This document shows positions 55,452-64,000 of a stretch of DNA of 64,000 bases, in pieces. A model generated the notes under the pieces. That model was not told where the DNA came from, did no database searches, and saw nothing but the letters and a program-made list of their open reading frames with translations. Source of the stretch: Paracamarosporium sp. OC-R06-R3 (Eukaryota > Ascomycota > Dothideomycetes > Pleosporales > Didymosphaeriaceae). A program made the position numbers and the translations under genes. The stretch covers positions 1 to 64,000 of the forward strand of contig JACVRA010000525.1 in assembly GCA_019828545.1 (NCBI GenBank), written 5' to 3'. How positions within the stretch are numbered: the stretch's first letter is position 1; each line of letters starts with the position of its first letter.

Positions 55452-57122
55452 TGACTTTGTAGGGACAGGGTTCAGTTCGAATATGAAATCTTTGATTGGT
55501 GGTTTTCGGCATGTTTGTACGAAAGTTCGGATATCAACTATGATTGGCGTCTGAGGGTTTGGGACTGAGTTATTGGGGTGGGATGGTTTTCCTTCGCATT
55601 CAACGGGCATCTGCTGGCGTTGGCGCGAATGGAACTATACCATTATGGAGAATTGTGGGGGATCTGCTTCTACTTTAGTACGATAGCCATTTCTATGCAT
55701 TGTGCAAAAATATGGGAGATGACAGATTCGATGGCTGTAAGTTTAGTACATCTTGATCCGAATAGGAAAACACTCAGTGCTACTCCAATTCGAAAGCGCA
55801 GTGAGCTAGTAATCCAGTAAAACCATCGTAATGAGCAGAGGACAGTGCGTGACGAGGCCCTGAAGGTCAAGCCTCACGGTGTCGTATAGGTACGTAAACA
55901 CCTGGCCATTGCTGCAACCTCACAATATCATGTTTGACGCCGTGACATGATGAGCCAATTCCGTGTCGCCACACTCAGGCCACTGGCGTTCTCAGAGGCC
56001 AACAGCAGAAGCTGCCGGCAGCCTTCGTATCCCAGAACGTGCGCTTGGTGGAAATGGCATCCGTGATTAAAGTGGTTTCATCTCAAGCACATTCCTCGCG
56101 TGCGTAGGGACAACACAGCGTCGACGCCGTGTGCGACCAGGCGTTTCTTGCAGCGTGCATCGCGGCGAACAAAGAACTGCACAAGCTCGGTCCCTTCGTC
56201 AGGGCCGTAGTTCTTCGATCGCAGAGCATTGCTGCTGAAATGGCGTCTTGGAGTGGCAGATGTTACCGCGTGACACTGCCGAAGCGTTCGGGGGGAGAGA
56301 ACAGACAGGATGTCTGTTTCGGGGGGGGCACAGGGCATAGGGTCCGTGTGGGGGAACGAGCTTTCGCAAGGTGGCATCTTCGCCGCCCCGCCTGGATGCT
56401 GTTGTTGGCACCGCCCACCAACGCAGGACAGTTCCGAGCAATGGAACTGCGCAGCCAATATTATGACAAGAACGGATTGATCAGGGCGCGTCTCCGTATC
56501 CAATCTGCAGGCGAGCTGGCGGTTCACGCTGACGCAGCTCGCGATCCCTTGGCGACGTCGCTCCTCCGCCGATTTAGCGCTAGACCCACTTCGGGGAAGC
56601 GCGATCCTGTTGAGCGCACCTTCCCTTAAGCTCCACCATCGGCCACGCCTCCTTTGACCTTCACTCCTCCCTTTTACTCTGTTCCGACTCTGCTCTTTTC
56701 TGTCTTGTGCTCTTCAAGCTGCTTCAGGATTCACCTGTCGGCTGGGTGCCTGTGCTATCCCGTCGGCAAGCTGCATATCCGACCCGCAGCTTGCGCAACC
56801 TGTCCTCGAGCTCGACTAGCTGTAGCGCTCATCGGAGCCGACTCTGCTTCGACGACGAATTCGAACAGGCGCCAGTAAGGTGGCTTGCTCAATTCATCTC
56901 ACCTGAAGGTTCAGACGCGCAGCTGCACCGCAAGGGGATCTCCTTATCTGAGACCCTTCTCATCTTTGGTCGAGCGGAGCCCTTCGCCCAATTCGAAGCT
57001 TCATAACTACCAATCGACGATTACCCAACACTCATCCCTCGCCCTACGCACACGCGAACTCCGCATTCCCGAGCTTTCTGTCACCATCTTGTTAGCATAA
57101 CAACATACTTTCCTCGCCCAAG
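55452..57122. other. Intergenic, long C/T-rich leader near the right end
   Basis: About 1.67 kb. The overlapping open frames near 56129-56629 exist on both strands and show no domain. From about 56640 to 57120 the sequence is C/T-rich with few purine runs, as in the long 5' leaders of strongly expressed genes. Confidence 0.4.
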
Positions 57123-58205
57123 ATGGATCCTTTGACGAGCTGGATCATCTTCTTGGTCATCGCCGGTGGTCTCGCTTGGAACTACGGCTTGTTCGAGAAG
57201 GTTCGCGGCAAGAAGCCCGAACAGAGCGGCGCAAACAGGGGACGCACCCTCAGTCGATCTACCGATACGGAGATTCCCAAATGGGCCCTCGAGTCGGACT
57301 CGAAGCCGAACACGAAGGCCACCAAGAAGCAGGGTCCTCGCAAGTCGGTCAAGAAGGCCGTCCAAGAGGTTGGCAACAAGACGGAGGCCGCCCTCTCTGG
57401 CATCTCCTCCACGACTGGCGCCGATGCCGATGATGACCTTTCCCCGGTCCAGTCTCCATCGCTTGCTGCCAAGCTTGCGGACAAGGTCCCCAGCGGAAAG
57501 GACGTTTCTGACATGCTGGATCCCAAGATCTTGCCGAACGTTTTGAAGATTGGCGCCTCGGAGAAACCCGCGCGCCCCTCCAAGCCGCAGCAACAAAAGT
57601 CGGAGCCCCAGACACAGACCAAGAAACAGGCTCAGAATGCGAAGAAGAGGGAGGCTGAGAAGGCTGCCAGAGCTGAGGCCGAAGTCGAACGTAAGAAGCT
57701 CGAAGAAGAGCAGCGTCGGAAGGCTCGCATCGCGCGTGGAGAAGCACCTGGAACTGGTTACAAGTCTAGCCAGCCTCCTGCTTCAAACGCTTGGAACCGC
57801 ACTGCGGCACCAGCTGCCAGCCAGCCCATTAACGGCCAGCTCCTCGACACCATCGAGTCCACCTCCACTGCCAGTTCGGCTACGAATGGCACCGCGCCGA
57901 CGCCTGACTCTACCTCATACGATAACCTCCCTTCGGAGGAAGATCAGATTGCGGCGGTTTTGGCTGAGTCCGCTTGGACTACGGTTCCCAAGGGCAAGAA
58001 GAAGAAGACCAAGACGAACGGAGAGGCTTTCGGCGAAGGTAGCGACTCGGGCGCCCCTCAGGAATCGGCTCCTGCACCTGTCAAGCCTACTCCGGCCCCA
58101 GCTCCGAAGAAGGAGAACGCAAAGCCCGCCTCTCGTTATGAGGTCCTTTCGGCACCTACCTCCGATTTCAGCGACCCTCGCGACTCTGACTGGCCTGTTG
58201 TGTGA
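57123..58205 (+). CDS. Membrane-anchored Lys/Ala-rich protein of unknown function
   Basis: Single exon, 360 residues. The N-terminus has a single membrane helix (SWIIFLVIAGGLAWNYGLF, residues about 6-24) followed by basic residues, so a cytosol-facing signal-anchor topology at the ER is likely. The remainder is charged and disordered. It contains an Arg/Glu/Ala/Lys coiled coil (about 175-215, AKKREAEKAARAEAE) and a Lys-rich patch (PKGKKKKTKT), and ends in SDFSDPRDSDWPVV, which looks conserved. The codon choice (C-ending codons) and the long pyrimidine-rich leader suggest high expression. No enzymatic domain. Confidence 0.8.
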   Translation: MDPLTSWIIFLVIAGGLAWNYGLFEKVRGKKPEQSGANRGRTLSRSTDTEIPKWALESDSKPNTKATKKQGPRKSVKKAVQEVGNKTEAALSGISSTTGADADDDLSPVQSPSLAAKLADKVPSGKDVSDMLDPKILPNVLKIGASEKPARPSKPQQQKSEPQTQTKKQAQNAKKREAEKAARAEAEVERKKLEEEQRRKARIARGEAPGTGYKSSQPPASNAWNRTAAPAASQPINGQLLDTIESTSTASSATNGTAPTPDSTSYDNLPSEEDQIAAVLAESAWTTVPKGKKKKTKTNGEAFGEGSDSGAPQESAPAPVKPTPAPAPKKENAKPASRYEVLSAPTSDFSDPRDSDWPVV

Positions 58206-59402
58206 GGCCTAGCGGCTGCATGTTGAATGGTAATCATTCCCCTCTGCGCCCTTTCCACATCACTTTCCTTACACTTGCACGCCTACCATCCTTGTTCCAT
58301 CGATGAAGGAGGGTTACTTTTCCCCTCTTGACATTCGGGTGGCGTGTATGGAGTACTGGCGCGGTACGCAACTCTTCTTTCTTGATTTCAGAGGGAGTGG
58401 GCGGTGATCGTGGGGATTTGTCTACGATAGGTCAACTTGATGGGGGCAGACTGGAGATGTACAACAGCGTTATTGAGCGGTTCAAATCCGCTCAGGCAGG
58501 TTTGGACAGGGAGTGGATACATTGCATGGGTTGGCTACAAGCTGACCGGGTTTCTTTTAGTCACAAAAGCGGCTTTATCAGGTCTTGGCATGTCCCATGT
58601 ACTTTCACTATTGTACGAGGTTCAACCATATCGATTTTTACGCAGGCAATGGAAATTTATTCTTGCACTATTTTTGTCGAGACATCTACATACTTGTTCA
58701 TTCTATTTGGTTTAAGGAATATAATAGGCAGAGGGCTAATGCTCACCCTGATCTACTTCGTCTCCAGCTCGAACACCCAGTGCAGGTCTTTTTAAGAGCA
58801 TCCATCCGGATCATCCGGGTATCTATATTGCGGTTGCAATTCTTTTGGTAGGCAATCTTACGACCAATTCTAAGGGGAGATATACTCATCTCGCAACACG
58901 ATTCGAGTTGTCATTTGTAACCGCCTCCACCTAGTCATTGGCAGAAATGGCCAGAACTCATCTTTTATGAAAAATGATCCGATAATCACGTAGCGTTATC
59001 ACGGGTGCGAGACCAATGTACTACTTGGTAGCACTGTATTCGGCTTTGTGCTGGCAGTGTGTAGCTTCAGGTAACTCGAGTTTTGGTTCGTGTGCTAGCT
59101 TATGTCTGGTACTGTGCAATCGGCGATAGCCACTGTAGCGTACAAGATAGTAGAGAGCGGGAAATCACATGTGTCTGGGTAATAGTAACAGCATGTACGG
59201 TAATGGTTGGTATGAGAGAGTAGCGAGTAGTCGCACCTTCTTGGTTTCTGTGAGTCTGGTGATAACGGTTTGCTTCACTGAGTGTACTACCTGCCTGGGC
59301 CAGGTCGGCATGCACACTCGTACCCAGACTCAGACTCAAGCTCCTACCTCATGTGATCCTACTTGGTGTCTCTCTTTTACCCTCGTCCTCGTTCGATGTC
59401 TC
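58206..59402. other. Intergenic stretch
   Basis: About 1.2 kb with no recognisable gene. The open frames at 58328-58851 overlap in two frames and look like chance. Confidence 0.4.
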
Positions 59403-60585
59403 ATGTGCTTACCTCTCGGCACGCCTGCCTTCTCCTATCTTAACTCAGTGATCAAGCTCACTGCGACGTCTGTCGTGGCTTTCCTGGTGTCCACCTACGG
59501 TTCCGTCACAGAGCAATTGCCTCACTCCCTCCTCTCGTCGGCCTCCCTCGAACTCGTCGATCTTACCCGAAGAGACGACGTGCCGACGGCCTCAGATGCA
59601 ATCTGGAACCGTGCCAGGTGCTACGGCAGGCAGTTTGTTAAAGTCTTTCCCATGACTGATGCCGATGCGGGCAAGGGATACATACCGGTACGGGCCTCTG
59701 TGCAAAGCCGCTGGACGGGGGACCTTGAAGCGGATCTTGCGAAATGGGGCTGGACAGAGGATAGGCTAAAGGAGAGCGTGTGCGAGTTCGACGAGTTCGC
59801 GTTGGGGAAGGGGTGGGTTGATGCGGCAAAGCAATTGGGGATAAGAATGGAAGGATGGAAAGATATCTGGTGTTATCGGTTTTCTCACGGGACGACATGG
59901 GACGTAGCGGGAGGTAGAAAGTACGAGGTTGATGGCACGGAGTATCCAGCAAGGTTGAAGCCTTTCAGGAAGCTTCTTCTTCATGGTAACGGTGCCAGTA
60001 TACTGGGACATATAGCCAGTTTGGCATAAATGCAGGAGACGGAGCAATCCTCGCTATGGATAACCTCATGCCCAGCTCTGCGATCAGGAAGAGCAAACAG
60101 CGCGATCCTCTTCCCGGCGAACTTCCCGCTCTCCAGTTTCTTTCGGATATCCTATGGGGCGGCTGGTACCGAGGAAGCCAGCCGGCAGACCCCAAGATGC
60201 CTAATACAGACATTACCAATATCAAGTATCTGATCTCAGTCTCCGTTACGAATGCAGAATCTCTGGGAATCATCCGGCGAGCGTTACAGGCAAAGGGAAA
60301 GACAACAATCTCATTTTGGCCAGGAGATACCTTCGATATATCAACGAATGGGGGCCGGGCGCTCCTAGGTTCAGTTAACGGGAGGCGGTGGAGCTATCTC
60401 ATTACCCAGCGCAAGAATGACATTGGGATTAAGTAAGTCGTTCGGTGTATTATCACGCATCAGATGTAAGGACGGTTTGGTACATCTGCTAACTCGTCGT
60501 GCTTTCCAGGAAAATAGAGCGTGTTACCGTGTTCAAGGGCAAAGAGTATGCCAACCCTATCATGATTTTTTACGTCAGTCAATAG
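59403..60585 (+). CDS. Conserved-looking protein of unknown function, three exons, start uncertain
   Basis: Exons (59403)-59985, 60036-60432, 60510-60585; about 351 residues. The splices are GT/AG and in phase. They rebuild KLLLHGDGAILAMDNLMPSSA and, at the second junction, NDIGIKKIERVTVF. The central part is well structured (AIWNRARCYGRQFVKVFPMTD, SRWTGDLEADLAKWGWTEDRLKE, WCYRFSHG). A second half begins PALQFLSDILWGGW and ends IMIFYVSQ. No known catalytic motif is visible. The frame is open back to 59169, so the true start may lie upstream; 59403 is the ATG nearest the globular part. The N-terminal 40 residues are hydrophobic but not a clean signal peptide. Confidence 0.65.
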
Positions 60586-61299
60586 TGAGAAGGGCCCAGC
60601 GTACGGTGTTTGACAGATCATGAACTTAGCAGCATAGTCCGTAGAGCGCGAAGATGGGCGTTTTCGGAGGAACAGAGACATGAAGTTTGATGCAGCAGCG
60701 CGACATGGGATTGGAGAAGCAAGGGAATCATATGTGCGGCTCAGCTCATAGTGCGAAATGTAATCCCGGTACGACCGTTGGCCTCGTACTGGTACAGCCA
60801 CAGACGGGTAGCGCCGCCAAAAATAAATGTCCGGCAAGTGCACTGTGATTACGGCGGCGTTCACCACGTGTAACTATCGTGCGTCCCCGGTCCGGTGCGG
60901 GAAACATTGCAACCGGAGAGAAGCTCCTGGACGATGCGACGCTGTAGGTGTGAGGCCGAGGGAAGTGGATGGACAAAGAACATGTCTCCAATATTCGAAT
61001 ATGCAACCATGGTTCAGCGCACAGCAAGAATCGGGTTTTACGACTGCAACAGGCACATGGAGCCTATCACACATGCAGCCCGAGAGTGAAGAGGCTGCAC
61101 GTCTACAATAGCGCGACGAAGCTGAGGGCGGCTCCAGGAGGGCATGTCATTGAAGGTGTGGCTGACTTTGAGTGTCTTGGCAAAGCCATAGGTGTCCCTT
61201 CAGCATTCGGAGCTTCCAACCCGCTATATACCCCGGCCCGCCCACACAAAACGTCTCGCCTGCACAACACCTACTCTCCTTTCTTATTGTCTACACACC
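60586..61299. other. Intergenic: promoter of the Erv29 gene
   Basis: About 700 bases. The final 100 bases are C/A-rich (CCCGGCCCGCCCACACAAAACG), as in strong ascomycete promoters. Confidence 0.4.
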
Positions 61300-62413
61300 A
61301 TGGCGCAGATCCGCGGCACCGCCGGCTACCACCTTGGCAACCAGAGCCCCTTCGGCAACGGAGGACGCAGCGACAGCACTACAAACGACCCCAGCCCGCT
61401 CGACCAGCTGCGGGAACAGACGAACAAGATCGAGGACTTCTTGGACACGCTCTCGGATCCTGTGAAGCCGTGAGTGCTACCTGGGACGCGCCGGGGCTGT
61501 GGAGATTCCGCACGCGGCAGCGGTGCGAGACGCGGGCGCTGACGAGATCGAATAGCTATTTGCCGGCGATTGGACGATTTTTGATTGTCGTTACTTTCCT
61601 CGAAGACGCGCTGCGCATATTAACGCAATGGACCGATCAGCTCACGTATCTCCACGACTACAGGCACAGTACGCACTCCTCCAAAACCTTGAAATGTTGA
61701 AAACCCGGCTAACGTGCGTGTCACGCAGTTCCTAGCGGCCTCACGCACCTGTTCCTAATCGTAAACGTAATCGCAATGAGCGTATGCTCAGTTATGATCA
61801 TCGCACGAAAGCACTCGGACTACGGCGTTATTGGTCTTATTGGCGTGGTCGTTCTTCAGGGTCTCGGATACGGTCTGGTCTTCGACCTCAACTTCTTCTT
61901 GCGTAACCTGTCGGTCATGGGAGGACTGTTGATGGTGCTTTCAGACTCGTGGGTGCGCAAGAAGTTCGCCCCGGCTGGTCTCCCGACGCTCGATGAGAAG
62001 GACCGCAAGATGTACTTCCAGCTCGCTGGCCGTGTCCTGCTCATCTTCCTTTTTATCGGCTTCGTTTTCCGCGGCGACTGGAGCTTCTGGAGAATTTGCG
62101 TCAGCTTGCTAGGATTCGTTGCCTGCGTTATGGTGGTTGTGGGTTTCAAAGCCAAGTTCAGCGCGATTATGCTTGTGGTTATTCTCAGCATCTTCAACCT
62201 TTTGGTCAACAACTTCTGGACCCTGCACCCGCACCACCCGCACAAGGACTTCGCGAAGTACGATTTCTTCCAAATCCTCTCGATTGTGTAAGTACCACTG
62301 TTTAAATCTCTCGTTAAGATCGACTCTAATGACCTTACAGCGGCGGTCTTCTCCTCTTGGTCAACATGGGTCCCGGTCAATTCTCCGTCGACGAGAAGAA
62401 GAAGGTCTACTAG
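61300..62413 (+). CDS. erv29: ER cargo receptor Erv29 (SURF4 family)
   Basis: Exons 61300-61469, 61556-61668, 61729-62287, 62341-62413; 304 residues, in phase. The soluble N-terminus ends EDFLDTLSDPVKPYLPAIGRF, followed by about seven membrane helices with the family stretches FLEDALRI, LNFFLRNLSVMGG and NNFW. The C-terminus ends DEKKKVY; Lys at -4 and -3 make a KKxx ER-retrieval signal. Known role: packages soluble secretory cargo into COPII vesicles and cycles between ER and Golgi. The long hydrophilic N-terminus with Gly/Ser is typical of filamentous fungi. Confidence 0.93.
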
Positions 62414-63038
62414 ACAGCCTTCTCGCGTTTCACTACATTTTACGAACCCAGCATCATAAGATGCCTGGACGACATATGTGATACCTCGGATTCGCTTATT
62501 ATCACAACTATTCAATACGAGGGGCGGCGATCAGGTATAACCGCCCGTGCGGCAAGCACAGGATGCAAGAAGGGATATGGCAAAACTAGGGCCAAGCTAT
62601 TAGCATGGAGTCTGTGGTGGCTATGGCTTTGTGTAGAATCTACTGTCAAGCAGTATGGCGTTAGCAATATGCGCAATTGGATTTCTTTCAAAATGAACTG
62701 GTCTGCGGGTCTGGACTAATGCTGATCTCGATGCCTAAAGCTTGCTCTCGATTGGCTGCGTTGTGGACACCTGTACCTGAACGGATGCAAGCGTAAACTA
62801 AACGTCATTCCTTTGACATGCCTGAAAAGTGGATCATCCGGTGCAGCTTTCACCGACCATGCGGACCCTTGCCCACACGCATCTTATCTAATCAGCATCG
62901 GAGGCCCCCGATACTCGTATCCCGATGCTAAGCTCACAACGTCTACTTGCATGCCACGTTCCTTCTCGTAGGGCGGCATCTCGTTACACAACACGATTTC
63001 GTTCGCCGTGAGACATACCCTTCGCATAGCTAACAAAC
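62414..63038. other. Intergenic stretch
   Basis: About 620 bases with no gene; it holds the promoter of the nucleoside hydrolase gene. Confidence 0.4.
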
Positions 63039-64000
63039 ATGGCACCCAACCGCATCATCATAGACACTGATCCGGTGAGTTGGGTTTCTTCTTAGCGATG
63101 TGGGGTACATTATGTGTGTGCTAACGAGATACTGTGCACCAGGGCGTGGACGATGTACTCGCCTTGCTGCTTGCTTTCTCGGCGAAGCCTGAGGAGCTGG
63201 AGGTCTTGATGCTGAGTCTTACGTTTGGCAATGTGGAAGTGCAGAAGTAAGTAGGATTGGGGAGTTCTAAGATTATCATATACCTGGGATATGCGATGCT
63301 GATATGCTGCATAGCTGTCTGCGTAATGTTGTCACACTGTTTCAGTACATTGAGAAGGAGAAGGCATGGCGGAGAGAGAATGGGCGGCCGGAGGGGTTTG
63401 AAGCGTTGGCGGCTAGGAAACCAATTGGTGAGTCCTGCTGACGAGAAGATAGTAAAGATTTGATGTCGAGAGCCTAACCTGGGATATAGTTGCCGTCGGT
63501 GCGGAGGAGCCTCTTGCTGAGCATATGATGGTTGCTGATTTCTTCCGTGAGTGGTTTCTCCAAAGGTTTGGAGGCAACGAGGCTTACCAATGACAGATGG
63601 CGTTGATGGCTTGGGCGGTATACACCACAGCGTATAACATCCGCGTACCCTATGATGTTTAGCATGTTACTGACACGATGTTATCCAGCACCCTCACATG
63701 TCTCCAGAAGAGACGTGGAAGTCACTCTTTAAACCTACACCTGAGCCTCTCAACGCGGAAGAGGCCGCAGATTTGCAAAAAGTCAAGGATGCTCACTCAC
63801 TCTTTACACCATCTTTGAAACCTGCACACGAAGAGATGCTGCAGTTGCTACGGGATAACGAGCCGGATACCATTACTATCGTTGCCATAGGCCCACTTAC
63901 TAATCTTGCGATTGCCGCGGCTACTGATCCGGAGACTTTCCTCAGAGTCAAGGAGGTCGTAGTAATGGGTGGGGCTGTAAACTGGCCTGGAAATGTGAGT
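63039..64000 (+). CDS. Inosine/uridine-preferring nucleoside hydrolase, 5' part
   Basis: The gene is cut by the right edge. Exons: 63039-63074, 63143-63246, 63315-63427, 63490-63546, 63597-63631, 63689 onward; all in phase. The calcium-binding DTDPGVDD signature is built by the first splice (IIIDTDP plus GVDDVLALLL). Further family landmarks: NVEVQ, VAVGAEEPL, DGLGGIHHS, TIVAIGPLTNLAIA and VVVMGGAVNWPGN at the edge. These enzymes cleave the N-glycosidic bond of ribonucleosides (purine/pyrimidine salvage). The last GTGAGT at 63995 may be another donor or the codons Val-Ser. Five introns within 650 bases is dense for this locus. Confidence 0.9.

Noticed and set aside
56129..56629. 166-codon plus-strand frame
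   Set aside because: The opposite strand is equally open (56078-56527), there is no domain, and the composition matches surrounding non-coding GC-rich DNA.

Overview
The window is nuclear DNA of a filamentous ascomycete, most likely a dothideomycete of the Pleosporales type. This rests on many small introns (about 45-70 nt) with GTAAGT/GTATGT donors and CTAAC-like branch sites, and on the gene set: a fungal Cch1 calcium channel, Sfh1 with a C-terminal GATA-type finger, Erv29, Dpb4, an AA11 chitin LPMO and a HET-NACHT-ankyrin protein. The species call is inference. Exon boundaries were assigned by hand from splice motifs and reading-frame continuity.

Layout. 1-5.0 kb: a decaying, lineage-specific stretch. 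Three short genes with Q/N-rich N-termini are each interrupted by nonsense codons, among dispersed CCCTTTGG repeats. 5.5-15 kb: mostly housekeeping or conserved genes: an uncharacterised two-exon gene, a weak candidate for a small membrane protein, a six-exon Ala/Gly-rich secreted protein with Kex2-like sites and duplicated exons, an SZRD1-like SUZ protein, a small conserved protein, and Dpb4. 15.6-19.7 kb: a DHA1-type MFS transporter divergent from a citrate synthase paralogue; their shared promoter carries a ~160 bp inverted-repeat element. 20.9-24.7 kb: an arrestin-like protein and a small conserved protein. 26.3-33.0 kb: the seven-exon Cch1 channel. 34.1-36.8 kb: a DDT-like/PHD-finger chromatin protein.

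37.7-48.2 kb is an accessory island: an intact epoxide hydrolase, a broken Clr5-domain gene, a truncated rhodopsin-domain membrane gene that begins 4 nt after the stop of a P450 pseudogene, an intact glutathione S-transferase, a duplicated 3' end of the epoxide hydrolase, and a large HET-NACHT-ankyrin receptor-like gene with near-identical ankyrin repeats. The epoxide hydrolase 3' copies form direct repeats that bracket the P450/GST block. 48.7-64 kb returns to conserved content: AA11-X278 LPMO, Sfh1, a polyQ nuclear-looking protein, an ER/membrane-anchored basic protein, an uncharacterised conserved protein, Erv29, and a nucleoside hydrolase cut by the right edge.

No rRNA, tRNA, CRISPR array or intact transposon was recognised. 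The best candidates for new biology are the citrate synthase/exporter pair, the direct-repeat-bounded island next to the NLR gene, and the nonsense-riddled genes of the first 5 kb.
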